Source: Candidatus Fermentithermobacillaceae bacterium UBA3951 (GTDB lineage: Bacteria; Bacillota; Sulfobacillia; Fermentithermobacillales; Fermentithermobacillaceae). Taken from it: a DNA stretch of 11,766 nucleotides. The position numbers and the translations under genes are program-made. The number at the start of each line of letters is the position of its first letter. The stretch's first letter is position 1. The DNA is taken from positions 1-11,766 of the forward strand of contig DGDN01000051.1 of the NCBI GenBank assembly GCA_002385465.1, given 5' to 3'. This document shows positions 5,967-11,766 of this stretch, piece after piece. The notes beneath the pieces were generated by a model that worked only from the letters and a program-made list of their open reading frames with translations, had not been told where the DNA came from and searched no databases.

Positions 5967-6196
5967 GTGATACCACACGCGGGGCGGTCCCCGATCGGGT
6001 TGAAAACGGAACGCCTGGAACTCCGGCGGTTTGAGCTCAGATGTGGAACCGCCTTTTGACCTGGCTAAGACCAGGGACTTCATCTTGACTCACGGGATGT
6101 CCGAGGAGCCCAGAGTGTACGCCTTGGTGGAAACAGTGCCCGACAACGTCAATGCGAAGAGTGTCATAAAGAAATTGGGCATGCGCAGGGAAAGCG
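5967..6196 (+). pseudogene. GNAT (RimJ/RimL-like) acetyltransferase, degraded
   Basis: A GTG at 5967 with AAGGAG 8 nt upstream opens KTERLELRRFEL, the classic N-terminus of RimJ/RimL-type acetyltransferases. This frame stops at TGA 6057-6059. In the +1 frame from ~6040 come PPFDLAKTRDFIL and then PRVYALVETVPDN plus AKSVIKKLGMR, the conserved C-terminal acetyl-CoA and helix motifs. The total is far shorter than a ~170-residue member, and the middle acetyl-CoA loop (R/QxxGxG/A) is missing, so at least one frameshift and internal deletions have occurred. Around 6190 it runs into the SLH remnant. Confidence 0.65.
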
Positions 6197-6460
6197 GCCC
6201 TACATGTCGTGTGTGCCGTGCTCATAGAGTACTGCCGGTATGCGGGGGTCGAGTTGCCTCTGGTTGAGCCGCAAGCGGTTACGTTCGTTGATATTGAGCA
6301 GGCAAGTGACTGGACCCGTGATTACATCGAGATTGCCCGGGCCGCTGGGATCATCGGCGGAGACGGCAATGGCATGTTCCGTCCCGCCGACGTCTTGTGC
6401 AGAGCCGAACTCGCGACTCTTCTAGTAAGGCTTGTCGGCATGTTGGAGCAAGCGATCTGA
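6194..6460 (+). pseudogene. S-layer homology (SLH) domain protein, 3' fragment
   Basis: This frame encodes the tail of one SLH repeat (VLIEYCRYAGVELP) and then a full repeat: FVDIEQASDWTRDYIEIARAAGII, GDGNGMFRPADVLCRAELATLLVRL, ending EQAI and TGA 6458-6460. SLH modules anchor exported proteins to cell-wall polymers. The rest of the protein and any signal peptide are missing, since the frame joins the GNAT remnant around 6185-6200. A GTG at 6209 could start a short product, but nothing indicates it is made. Confidence 0.7.
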
Positions 6461-6467
6461 CCTCAAT

Positions 6468-6638
6468 CGGCCTTGATCTGCTCGGCCCTGAGTCTGCTGG
6501 GCCCTAAGTCTGCCGGGCCTGAGTCTGCTGGGCCTAAGTCTGCCGGGCCTGAGTCTGCTCGGCCCTGAGTCTGCTGGGCCTGAGCCTGCTGGGCCTAGAG
6601 TGCTCTGGGCCTTGAGTGTGCTCGGGGCAGTGATGTCT
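6468..6638 (+). repeat. array C: tandem repeat, 15/16-bp unit
   Basis: About ten units plus a decayed one begin 8 bp after the SLH stop. The consensus is GGGCCTGAGTCTGCT with 16-bp variants carrying an extra C. Units start at 6468, 6483, 6499, 6515, 6530, 6545, 6560, 6576, 6591, 6607 and 6623. In 6483-6559, GAGTCTGCT and AAGTCTGCC units alternate, giving a 30-31 bp higher-order period. Unit length varies, so it is not a coding repeat. Confidence 0.8.
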
Positions 6639-6686
6639 GAGCAAAATGCCGGCAAAACCCCTGCATGTTCCCGTGAATCCGTGGGA

Positions 6687-6838
6687 AATACCCCCATGGG
6701 CGCGTATGTCCCGTAGAACATCCCCACGGGTGCGTACGTCCCCGGCTAATGTCCCCACCGGCGCATACGTCCCTGGAAGATATCCCCACCGGCGCTTATT
6801 TCCCGCAGAACGTCCCCACGGGTGCCCATTTCCCGCCC
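6687..6838 (+). repeat. array B: second copy of the array A repeat family
   Basis: Units start at 6687, 6717, 6748, 6779 and 6809 (30, 31, 31, 30, 30 bp), with a decayed unit before 6687. They share the array A consensus: TCCCCAC[C/G]GG[C/T]GC, then a TATTTCCCGCAG-like end. Both arrays open with AATACCCC and both are followed by a similar GACC..GT.CA..G tail, so the arrays are homologous and in the same orientation. Together with array C it fills most of 6461-7017, where I see no gene. The remainder holds a short hairpin (6904-6910 with 6923-6929) and a 10-bp direct repeat AGACCCTCAT at 6869 and 6883. Confidence 0.75.
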
Positions 6839-7017
6839 GACCTGTCCATAGATACATATGTTGTCGAAAGACCCTCATCGACAGACCCTCATTCTCCATG
6901 ACCACGGCGGATTACGAGATCACCGCCGTCGTGACGGTTTCGCGGGTTCGACGGGCTCGCCGATGGCAGGTGGATGCGATTACGGGCTTGAAAAATCTGG
7001 CAGGCGAATGAGGAATA

Positions 7018-7026
7018 TGGTATAAT
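7018..7026 (+). promoter_or_regulatory. extended -10 promoter of the HTH-nuclease gene
   Basis: TGGTATAAT is a perfect extended -10 (TGnTATAAT). No good -35 lies 17 bp upstream, which is common with extended -10 promoters. Transcription should start near 7032-7034. Confidence 0.65.
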
Positions 7027-7060
7027 TTGGCAGACGATGGAGGTGAGTGTCGTAGACTGG

Positions 7061-7987
7061 ATGACAGATTTGATCGAAAGAGAGCTTTGCCTGGACAAGG
7101 GACTCTCGCCTTCGGAGAAGGGGCTCTACATTGTGATAAAGACGCTTCGACCTAACTCGATTGTGGAGCTGGCTCAGCATGCGGGTCTCTCGCATTCATC
7201 GGCGTCACGGGCATGTGCCAACCTGGCCCATCGAGGCTGGGTCAGAATTGAGCAGGTTAGCAGGGAGAAACGCATATGGGCAGTGGTTCCGGAGGCCGTG
7301 CAGGTCAGGCAGGCAGAATTGCTTTCAGCGGTCTACTCAATGCAGCCTTACAAAGGTGAGTTCCTGCTCAAGGTCTTGCTGGATTCGCACGTTCTGAGCC
7401 ACAAGTATGTCGATAACGCGAGGCCGAAATGGCTGGTTAACCCCACTACCGAGGAACAGATGGAAATCGACCGCTTGTACCTGCCGGAAGATGATCATGC
7501 GGACTCCGGCGACGGCGGCCGCGGCGGCTCACAAGCGGTTCAGACGCCCGGGGCGGCTCACGCGGCTCAGGCGGTTCAGGCGTCTTGGGCGGCTCAGACG
7601 GCTCAAGCGGCTCCACCGGTTCAAGCGGCTCAGGCGGCTAACGCGCCTCAGGCGCTTCAGGCGCCTCAAGGAGCCCACACAGAAAAAACAGATGACTCGC
7701 ACGGTTTCGAATTCCATGGCCCCCAGCATTTCGGACCGACAAAGGCCTACCCTGATGTTGAGGAGTGCAAGAAAACCCAGTCCAGAGACCTAATGAAGAA
7801 GGCCATATGTGCGGACAACGGGGTCAAGTTGATCGTGGTCACATACAGGGATCTGTCACCGAAAGGTATTTTGAAGCGCATTCCTAAAACACTTGCCACG
7901 GGATACGTTGACTATGACGGCAAGTACATGACTAAGGTACGCGAGCTCTGTGCCAATTACAGGGCTAATGCCCGGGATCTTCGGTAG
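7061..7987 (+). CDS. winged-helix / PD-(D/E)xK-like nuclease with Ala-Gln repeat linker
   Basis: This is a 308-residue protein when started at 7061, where GGAGGTGA lies 14 nt upstream; an ATG at 7037 would be almost leaderless. Residues ~15-80 form a winged helix with SIVELAQHAGLSHSSASRACANL as the helix-turn-helix. Residues ~112-142 (HKYVDNARPKWLVNP, then EIDRLYLPE) and ~215-275 (FEFHGPQHFGPT, then QSRDLMKKAICADNGVKLIVV) resemble a restriction-endonuclease-like fold: D137, E217, Q222 and the R242-D243-x2-K246 helix are the likely active-site and conserved residues. Normally the two strands are close together. Here ~80 residues, including 16 Ala-x-Gln-like tripeptides, separate them. DNA binding and cleavage are inferred from the fold; the biological role is unknown. 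Confidence 0.75.
   Translation: MTDLIERELCLDKGLSPSEKGLYIVIKTLRPNSIVELAQHAGLSHSSASRACANLAHRGWVRIEQVSREKRIWAVVPEAVQVRQAELLSAVYSMQPYKGEFLLKVLLDSHVLSHKYVDNARPKWLVNPTTEEQMEIDRLYLPEDDHADSGDGGRGGSQAVQTPGAAHAAQAVQASWAAQTAQAAPPVQAAQAANAPQALQAPQGAHTEKTDDSHGFEFHGPQHFGPTKAYPDVEECKKTQSRDLMKKAICADNGVKLIVVTYRDLSPKGILKRIPKTLATGYVDYDGKYMTKVRELCANYRANARDLR
7524..7671 (+). repeat. 9-bp coding repeat (GCGGCTCAG-like) in the nuclease gene
   Basis: About 16 imperfect 9-bp units stay in frame and encode AAQ, AVQ, APQ, ALQ and TAQ tripeptides. The tract lies between the predicted catalytic D and E strands of the nuclease. All unit changes preserve the reading frame, which argues that the protein is still under selection. 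Confidence 0.8.
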
Positions 7988-7996
7988 GTTCCCAAA

Positions 7997-8021
7997 GCAT
8001 GCGCGAGGCGGGAGCGCATGC
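7997..8021. terminator. perfect 8-bp hairpin between convergent genes
   Basis: GCATGCGC (7997-8004) and GCGCATGC (8014-8021) pair perfectly around a 9-nt loop, 10 bp after the nuclease stop and 72 bp from the end of the convergent radical SAM gene. It could serve both. On the minus strand it is followed by only TTT, so as an intrinsic terminator it is weak. Confidence 0.45.
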
Positions 8022-8092
8022 GAAAAGCACATGTAGCGAGGCGCACAGGGTTCTCCAGCCCTCAGCAGGAGTGCTCGGGACTGGGTGCTTTG

Positions 8093-8971
8093 CTAAGGAG
8101 CGTCGAACAGGCTCAACTGCCCAGCGTGCTGCCCGGTATCGAATGTGCGCATGTACCTGAAGATCTCCTCATTGTCGTGTAGAATTCCGTGTTTTTCACA
8201 TTCGCTGTGGAAGATACCCATCAGCCTGTCGTTATTTTGGCTCGGCACCACGTAGCTGTAGCCGTAGGTCCTGTGATACTTCTCCTTAAGCCCTGGGAAG
8301 TGCTCATCGAGTTTCCTGTAGAAGTACTCACGGTTGCCCTCTCGCAGGGTGAGGCCCATACTGAAGCACAGAATGCCGCGAACCTGCGCTTCAACGCAGT
8401 AGCCGAGGATTCCCCGGACATTCTCCTCGGTGTCGTTGATGAAGGGCAGGATGGGGGATAGCCACACAACCGTCGGGATTCCGTTGTCGCGCATGACCTT
8501 CAACGTTTCAAAGCGTTCTCTGGTAGTTGAGACGTTGGGCTCAATGATCCTGCACAAGGCTTCATCATATGTAGTGAGCGTTATCTGGACGACACACTTG
8601 GCGGTTTCATTGATGCGCTTCAGAAGGTCCAGGTCTCTCAGAATCCGGTCGGATTTCGTCAGTATGGCAAGTCCAAAGCCGTGCTCTGCTATGATTTCAA
8701 GGCACTTTCGCGTAAGGCGGAGTTGGTACTCGATGGGGATGTAGGGATCGCACATCGACCCCGTGCCGATCATGCACTTCTTTCTCTTGCGGGAGAGCGC
8801 CCGCTCAAGGAGCTCGGGGGCGTTGACTTTGACCTCGATATCCTCAAAGTCGTGATCCATACCGTAGCACTTGCTCCGGCTGTCGCAGTAGATGCAGCCG
8901 TGCGTGCATCCGCGGAAGATATTCATCCCATTCTGCGGCGATAGGATTGACTTTGCTTCTTTGAAGTGCAT
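8093..8971 (-). CDS. SPL-like radical SAM protein, intact
   Basis: This is a 292-residue protein. C22-x3-C26-x2-C29 in FRGCTHGCIYCDSR binds the radical SAM cluster. EVKVNAPELLERAL, MIGTGSMCDPYIPIE, GFGLAILTKSDRILRDLDLL and VQITLTTYDEALCRIIEPN follow in the order typical of the spore-photoproduct-lyase-like family of Bacillota. Length and motif order are normal, so it is probably functional. The substrate is unknown; membership in this family does not by itself show DNA repair. The start at 8971 has AGGTGG about 4-5 nt upstream. On the minus strand it lies downstream of the broken methyltransferase, with repeat array D between them. Confidence 0.88.
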   Translation of the reverse strand: MHFKEAKSILSPQNGMNIFRGCTHGCIYCDSRSKCYGMDHDFEDIEVKVNAPELLERALSRKRKKCMIGTGSMCDPYIPIEYQLRLTRKCLEIIAEHGFGLAILTKSDRILRDLDLLKRINETAKCVVQITLTTYDEALCRIIEPNVSTTRERFETLKVMRDNGIPTVVWLSPILPFINDTEENVRGILGYCVEAQVRGILCFSMGLTLREGNREYFYRKLDEHFPGLKEKYHRTYGYSYVVPSQNNDRLMGIFHSECEKHGILHDNEEIFRYMRTFDTGQHAGQLSLFDAP

Positions 8972-8984
8972 AGGACCACCTGAT

Positions 8985-9173
8985 TTCGAGCCGGGTCAGA
9001 ACGCTGGATCGAAACCTCAAGCCCTGTCGAATGCTGGCATGCCGACCGCCAGCCCGGTCAGAGGGCCAGCATACCGACCGCGAGCCCAGTCTGACTGGCG
9101 GCATGTCGGCTTCAAGCCCGGTCGGAGTGCCGCACATCGGCCCCAAGCCCAGACACAGTGTTGCCACACCTGC
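8985..9173 (-). repeat. array D: tandem repeat, 31-32 bp unit, different consensus
   Basis: Six units start at 8985, 9016, 9047, 9079, 9111 and 9142, lengths 31, 31, 32, 32, 31, 32. Each has an AGCCCGGTC-like block near its start and a GCATGCCGAC-like block near its end. It fills nearly all of the 219-base gap between the methyltransferase and radical SAM genes and ends just upstream of the radical SAM ribosome site, so it would lie in any read-through mRNA. The consensus differs from arrays A and B, but the period is the same. It is not coding. Confidence 0.75.
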
Positions 9174-9190
9174 AAATCCGCATCAAAGCT

Positions 9191-9899
9191 TCAGGAGTAT
9201 TGGGCGATAATCCTGCATTCCATGCCGGACTCCAATACCGTGAATGTGAGTACCTCGAAACCGTAGCGCCCCAGTTCGCTCAGGTAACCAGCCTTGCTTC
9301 GGGGCCGTGCCGGCACTTGGGCCAACTTGATCTTGACTTCCTTGCCCGCGTTGAAGGCGCTTCTTTCCTCCAGAGTCGTTAGGTCAGGGGCGAACAGATT
9401 CATATACTCATCGAACGAGTCAATGGGCCCGTCATAGGCATCTTCCCGGAATAGCTCTATGAACAGTACCATAGCGCCCGGCTTGAGAGCCGGCTCAGGC
9501 CCCTGAGGTACCGGTCTCGATCCGAGTCAACAACCAGCATGTGCAGTAGTTTGGCGTCAATCGCGAGGTCGAAGCTCTGGGGCTCAAGGAAGGACAAATC
9601 CGTGACATCGTGCTGAACCAGAGTCACGCGTGAGGTGTCGCCCCGGTCGCCGAGGGATGCTTCGAGCCGTTCCTTGGCCTTCGATAGGGCAGGTGCAGCC
9701 AGATCCACCCCGACGTAGTCGAAACCCTGAGGTACCAACCTGAGAGCAAGAGGAGCCTCGCAGCGGACCAGAAAGGAACACCTTGTTCGTAGACTCTCCG
9801 ATAGCGGTCCTCATAGGCGAGGTAGTACTGGCGCTCCTGCTTGTCGCGGGTGAGGTTGGTTGAGGTGTTGCCGCCGGTCCTATCGCCGGTGCCGGCCAT
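9191..9899 (-). pseudogene. class I SAM-dependent methyltransferase, two lesions
   Basis: Three frames read consecutively. From the ATG at 9899 (GGGGGTG 6 nt upstream): a normal N-terminus with YYLAYEDRYRRVYEQG and VPFWSA, to about 9762. From ~9745 in another frame: VPQGFDYVGVDLAAPALSKAKERL, VTLVQHDVTDLSF and SFDLAIDAKLLHMLV, to about 9490. Then KPGAMVLFIELFRED through to the stop at 9191. Motif I (the glycine-rich SAM loop) should lie at the first junction and is missing, so roughly 30 codons were deleted. The second junction is repaired by adding back one G within GCCGGCTC (~9484-9492), restoring GLSRALKPGAM. The promoter at 9945-9972 still looks strong. The product cannot be a normal methyltransferase. 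Confidence 0.8.
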
Positions 9900-9944
9900 C
9901 TCTCACACCCCCATGATGAGTAGGAATTAGGAGAAGGCCAACCA

Positions 9945-9972
9945 ATTATGGCGGTCTCTATGGGTTCGTCAA
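9945..9972 (-). promoter_or_regulatory. promoter of the methyltransferase pseudogene
   Basis: On the minus strand TTGACG (9967-9972) and CATAAT (9945-9950) are separated by 16 bp, each one base from consensus. The predicted start is ~40 nt before the ATG at 9899. It could still transcribe through array D into the radical SAM gene. Confidence 0.6.
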
Positions 9973-10063
9973 TCAGAAGTGCGAACAATCAACATTGGTC
10001 GGCGACCGGAACCTTCCCACGCTTTCCGGCGTCTTGGAGGCTGGGTACGCAATCTGAGGGAGA

Positions 10064-10774
10064 GTGAAGGACGTGAGAGCGAAACTCAGGGCGGCCTTTC
10101 GAGTACATCAGGTCGTTGGATATCAAGCCGTCCCCGCCAAGCTTTCCGGTGTACCGAGGACTGCATCCATCCCGAACGGTGCGGCATTCCTCCTCATCAT
10201 GGTGCTCACCGTCAGTTTGGTCCTTGGACTCACGGCTTGCCAGGCCAACGAGCGCGAGGATTCGGCACTAACTCCCACGGAGGAAGAAGTGATCACTGCC
10301 TTTCGCGAGGCAGAGCTCGTCTACTCGTGGTTCACAGGATACAACCAAATCGAAGCTGACTCTGACAGCGTTGTACACGTGGCCGGGGACCCATATTACG
10401 AAGTGAGGCAAGAAGGCATCACGAGCCGCAAGGAGCTTTGCGGGCGGCTCTGCTCCTATTTCCCAGAAGCCCTTGCTCAGGAACTTATTGACCTCAAAGT
10501 CCGCGACGGCCACCTGTTCGTCGACATCGATGGGCGGCTCTACGTGTTTGGGGGTTATGTGGGCATCTACACCTATGACATGGTGGAGACGGAGCTGGAT
10601 ATTGAACACGTATCCGACGCGAAAATCATACTCTCGGCTTCGATATCCTGGAACGTGGATGGCAAGGTGCACAGTTGTACCTACGACTACCTGTACGAAA
10701 AGGATGGAAGCGGTAAGTGGGTGTTCACCAACTTCCAGCTTCCTGCAAAGCTCTGTGTCGAAAGCGCTTACTAA
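10064..10774 (+). CDS. secreted lipoprotein, IseA-like
   Basis: This is a protein of up to 236 residues. Residues ~40-58 are a hydrophobic stretch ending in the lipobox L-T-A-C (C59), so it is probably exported and lipid-anchored. The ~43-residue n-region before it is unusually long. Starts at 10064 (GTG) or 10073 (GTG, better spaced from GAGGGA at 10056-10061) are possible. The mature part has AFREAELVYSWFTGYNQI, YYEVRQEGITSRKELCGRL, YFPEALAQELIDL, DIDGRLYVFGGYVGIY and GKWVFTNFQLP. This pattern resembles the IseA/YoeB inhibitors of D,L-endopeptidase cell-wall hydrolases; the match is from memory and moderate. No partner gene lies beside it. It is divergent from the methyltransferase remnant. 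Confidence 0.7.
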   Translation: MKDVRAKLRAAFRVHQVVGYQAVPAKLSGVPRTASIPNGAAFLLIMVLTVSLVLGLTACQANEREDSALTPTEEEVITAFREAELVYSWFTGYNQIEADSDSVVHVAGDPYYEVRQEGITSRKELCGRLCSYFPEALAQELIDLKVRDGHLFVDIDGRLYVFGGYVGIYTYDMVETELDIEHVSDAKIILSASISWNVDGKVHSCTYDYLYEKDGSGKWVFTNFQLPAKLCVESAY

Positions 10775-10932
10775 GTCTTGGCTGTAGGCCAGAAATGGGA
10801 GCTGGCTGCGTCAGTGTCAGCAGCGAGTTCTGATAACCCGGCCCCTCCGGTCACATCTTGCGCCCAAGTCACTCTCCTTCTTTCTTGCCCAGACCTAGGA
10901 AAACAGGCGGGCAAAGCCGCCGAAGTTTAGCA
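10775..10932. other. intergenic gap without a gene
   Basis: I see no coding frame. A short stem (GGCGG 10906-10910 with CCGCC 10917-10921) without a T-run is the only candidate terminator for the lipoprotein gene, and it is weak. Confidence 0.3.
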
Positions 10933-10981
10933 TTGACTTAATTATATCATCGTGCTATCTGTAATTAAGTAATCACTTAAT
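10933..10981 (+). promoter_or_regulatory. promoter and operator of the ArsR/ABC operon
   Basis: TTGACT (10933-10938), 17 bp, then TATCTG (10956-10961) preceded by TGC form a plausible promoter. ATTAAGT (10964-10970) and ACTTAAT (10975-10981) make a perfect 7-4-7 palindrome just after the -10. A third half-site ACTTAAT (10936-10942) overlaps the -35. AT-rich palindromes at the promoter are usual operators for ArsR-type repressors. This strongly suggests autoregulation. Confidence 0.7.
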
Positions 10982-10996
10982 CAAGGGGGGAGCGTC

Positions 10997-11452
10997 TTGA
11001 AAAGCACGATAGCGGCGTTGAAGGCTATTGCAGACGGCACGAGACTGAGAGTAGTGAAGCTGTTGCTACAGTACAACTACTGCGTTGGCGCGCTTGCTCG
11101 CCGTCTTGACGTAACGGAGGCCGCCATATCCCAGCATTTGAAGGTTCTTCGCGAGGCCGGCTTACTCGTCGGGGAGAAACGCGGACACTTCATGCATTAC
11201 GATGTAGACCGCAATGCGCTGCGGGCACTTGGCGCTGAGTTGGAGAAATTGGCTGCAATTGAAAGGCAGGTGTGCAAGCCCGAAGAAGAAGATTGCGAAC
11301 AGCAAAGACGAGGCAGATGCCGGGCGCATGAGGCCGGCGGTAAATGCCCAGAGGAAGTACGTTTTGCCTGCCATGGCCCAAATGCTGACGAAAAGGAGAA
11401 CGGGCGCAATGGGCATTGTGAGTGTCAGGAACCTCAGAAAGGTATACGGTGA
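10997..11452 (+). CDS. ArsR-family metal/thiol-type regulator with Cys-rich tail
   Basis: This is a 151-residue protein starting at TTG 10997 with AAGGGGGGAG just upstream. Residues 1-90 are a standard ArsR winged helix: LKAIADGTRLRVVKLL, the recognition region VTEAAISQHLKVLREAGLL, and the wing GEKRGHFMHYDV. C29 in NYCVGAL sits where ELCVCDL-type sensors have their first Cys. Residues 91-151 form an unusual hydrophilic tail with seven Cys (93, 100, 108, 117, 125, 141, 143) and several His. It could bind a metal or sense thiol stress. The downstream ABC gene starts inside this gene (44-nt overlap), so they form one operon. The inducer is not known. Confidence 0.85.
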   Translation: MKSTIAALKAIADGTRLRVVKLLLQYNYCVGALARRLDVTEAAISQHLKVLREAGLLVGEKRGHFMHYDVDRNALRALGAELEKLAAIERQVCKPEEEDCEQQRRGRCRAHEAGGKCPEEVRFACHGPNADEKENGRNGHCECQEPQKGIR

Positions 11453-11766
11453 TTTCACTGCGGTCGACGGCATCTCTTTTGACATTGAACAGGGTGAGAT
11501 CTTTGGCTTCTTAGGTCCCAACGGAGCGGGCAAGACAACTACCATAAACATGCTCATTGGTTTGGCTAGACCTACCGGCGGGACGATCTTCATAGACGGT
11601 ATAGACGGAACAAGAGACACAAAGAAAGCGCAGAGCACTATGGGCATCGTAGCTGACGAAAGCAATCTCTACGACGAAATGGATGGATTTGACAACCTTT
11701 GCTTCTGCGCTTCGCTTTATGGCATGAGAAAGGACGAGCGTGAGAAACGGGCACATGAACTACTGG
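11409..11766 (+). CDS. ABC transporter ATP-binding protein, 5' part (119 codons visible)
   Basis: The ATG at 11409 has AAGGAG (11393-11398) 10 nt upstream and overlaps the end of the ArsR gene in a different frame. The N-terminus is a typical ABC-2-type ATPase: VRNLRKVYGDFTAVDGISFDI, then GPNGAGKTTT as Walker A (residues 36-45), GLARPTGGTIFIDG, and a Q-loop region MGIVADESNLYDEM in which Asp/Glu stand where many relatives have Gln. The frame is open to the window edge; the signature and Walker B lie beyond it. The permease is probably the next gene. Substrate unknown; export is usual for this subclass. Confidence 0.92.
   Translation, partial: MGIVSVRNLRKVYGDFTAVDGISFDIEQGEIFGFLGPNGAGKTTTINMLIGLARPTGGTIFIDGIDGTRDTKKAQSTMGIVADESNLYDEMDGFDNLCFCASLYGMRKDEREKRAHELL

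Noticed and set aside
6898..7011. Small 37-codon frame before the HTH-nuclease gene
   Set aside because: No ribosome site, no recognisable similarity, and it overlaps a hairpin and runs close up to the promoter.
8985..9173. CRISPR array
   Set aside because: Units are degenerate over their whole length, without a constant repeat and variable spacers, and no cas gene is present.

Overview
The window looks like an accessory, decaying stretch of a moderately GC-rich Bacillota (Firmicutes) chromosome. The evidence for this is the set of families seen: an ISLre2/UPF0236 transposase, S-layer homology (SLH) and CPBP remnants, an IseA-like lipoprotein, SPL-type radical SAM proteins and an ArsR/ABC pair, with strong Shine-Dalgarno sites and TGnTATAAT-type promoters. 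The genus cannot be told from the sequence. I found no rRNA, tRNA or CRISPR.

Layout. 1-1082: the 3' end of an unidentified gene, then a radical SAM/SPASM gene that has lost its 5' half. 1083-2120: a structured leader and an intact pRiA4b ORF-3-like gene. 2182-2547: two broken genes, a CPBP protease (+) and an SPL-type radical SAM protein (-), meeting tail to tail near 2338. 2548-3369 (-): an MNT/HEPN toxin-antitoxin pair with a promoter and a candidate palindromic operator. 3479-5033: an intact ISLre2-family insertion sequence with 9-bp target duplications, whose transposase Shine-Dalgarno lies inside a predicted branched leader structure. 5050-5608: a RelBE-like module with four helically phased GTANTAC operator boxes. 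5647-6838: two homologous arrays of 30-31 bp repeats flanking GNAT and SLH gene remnants and a 15/16-bp repeat array. 7061-7987: a winged-helix/PD-(D/E)xK-like nuclease with an Ala/Gln repeat tract between two catalytic strands. 8093-8971 (-): an intact SPL-like radical SAM protein. 8985-9173: a third array of 31-32 bp units with a different consensus. 9191-9899 (-): a methyltransferase pseudogene with one internal deletion and one single-base frameshift. 10064-10774: an IseA-like lipoprotein. 10933-11766: an ArsR-type regulator with a seven-Cys tail, overlapping an ABC ATPase that runs off the window.

How it works together. This is not one pathway. It is a patchwork of stability or defence modules (MNT/HEPN, RelBE, possibly the nuclease), a mobile element, gene remnants and unusual intergenic repeat arrays. 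The most coherent units are the two toxin-antitoxin modules on either side of the IS and the ArsR/ABC operon. The features most worth a second look are the ~31-bp arrays, the repeat tract inside the nuclease, the RelBE operator and the transposase leader.
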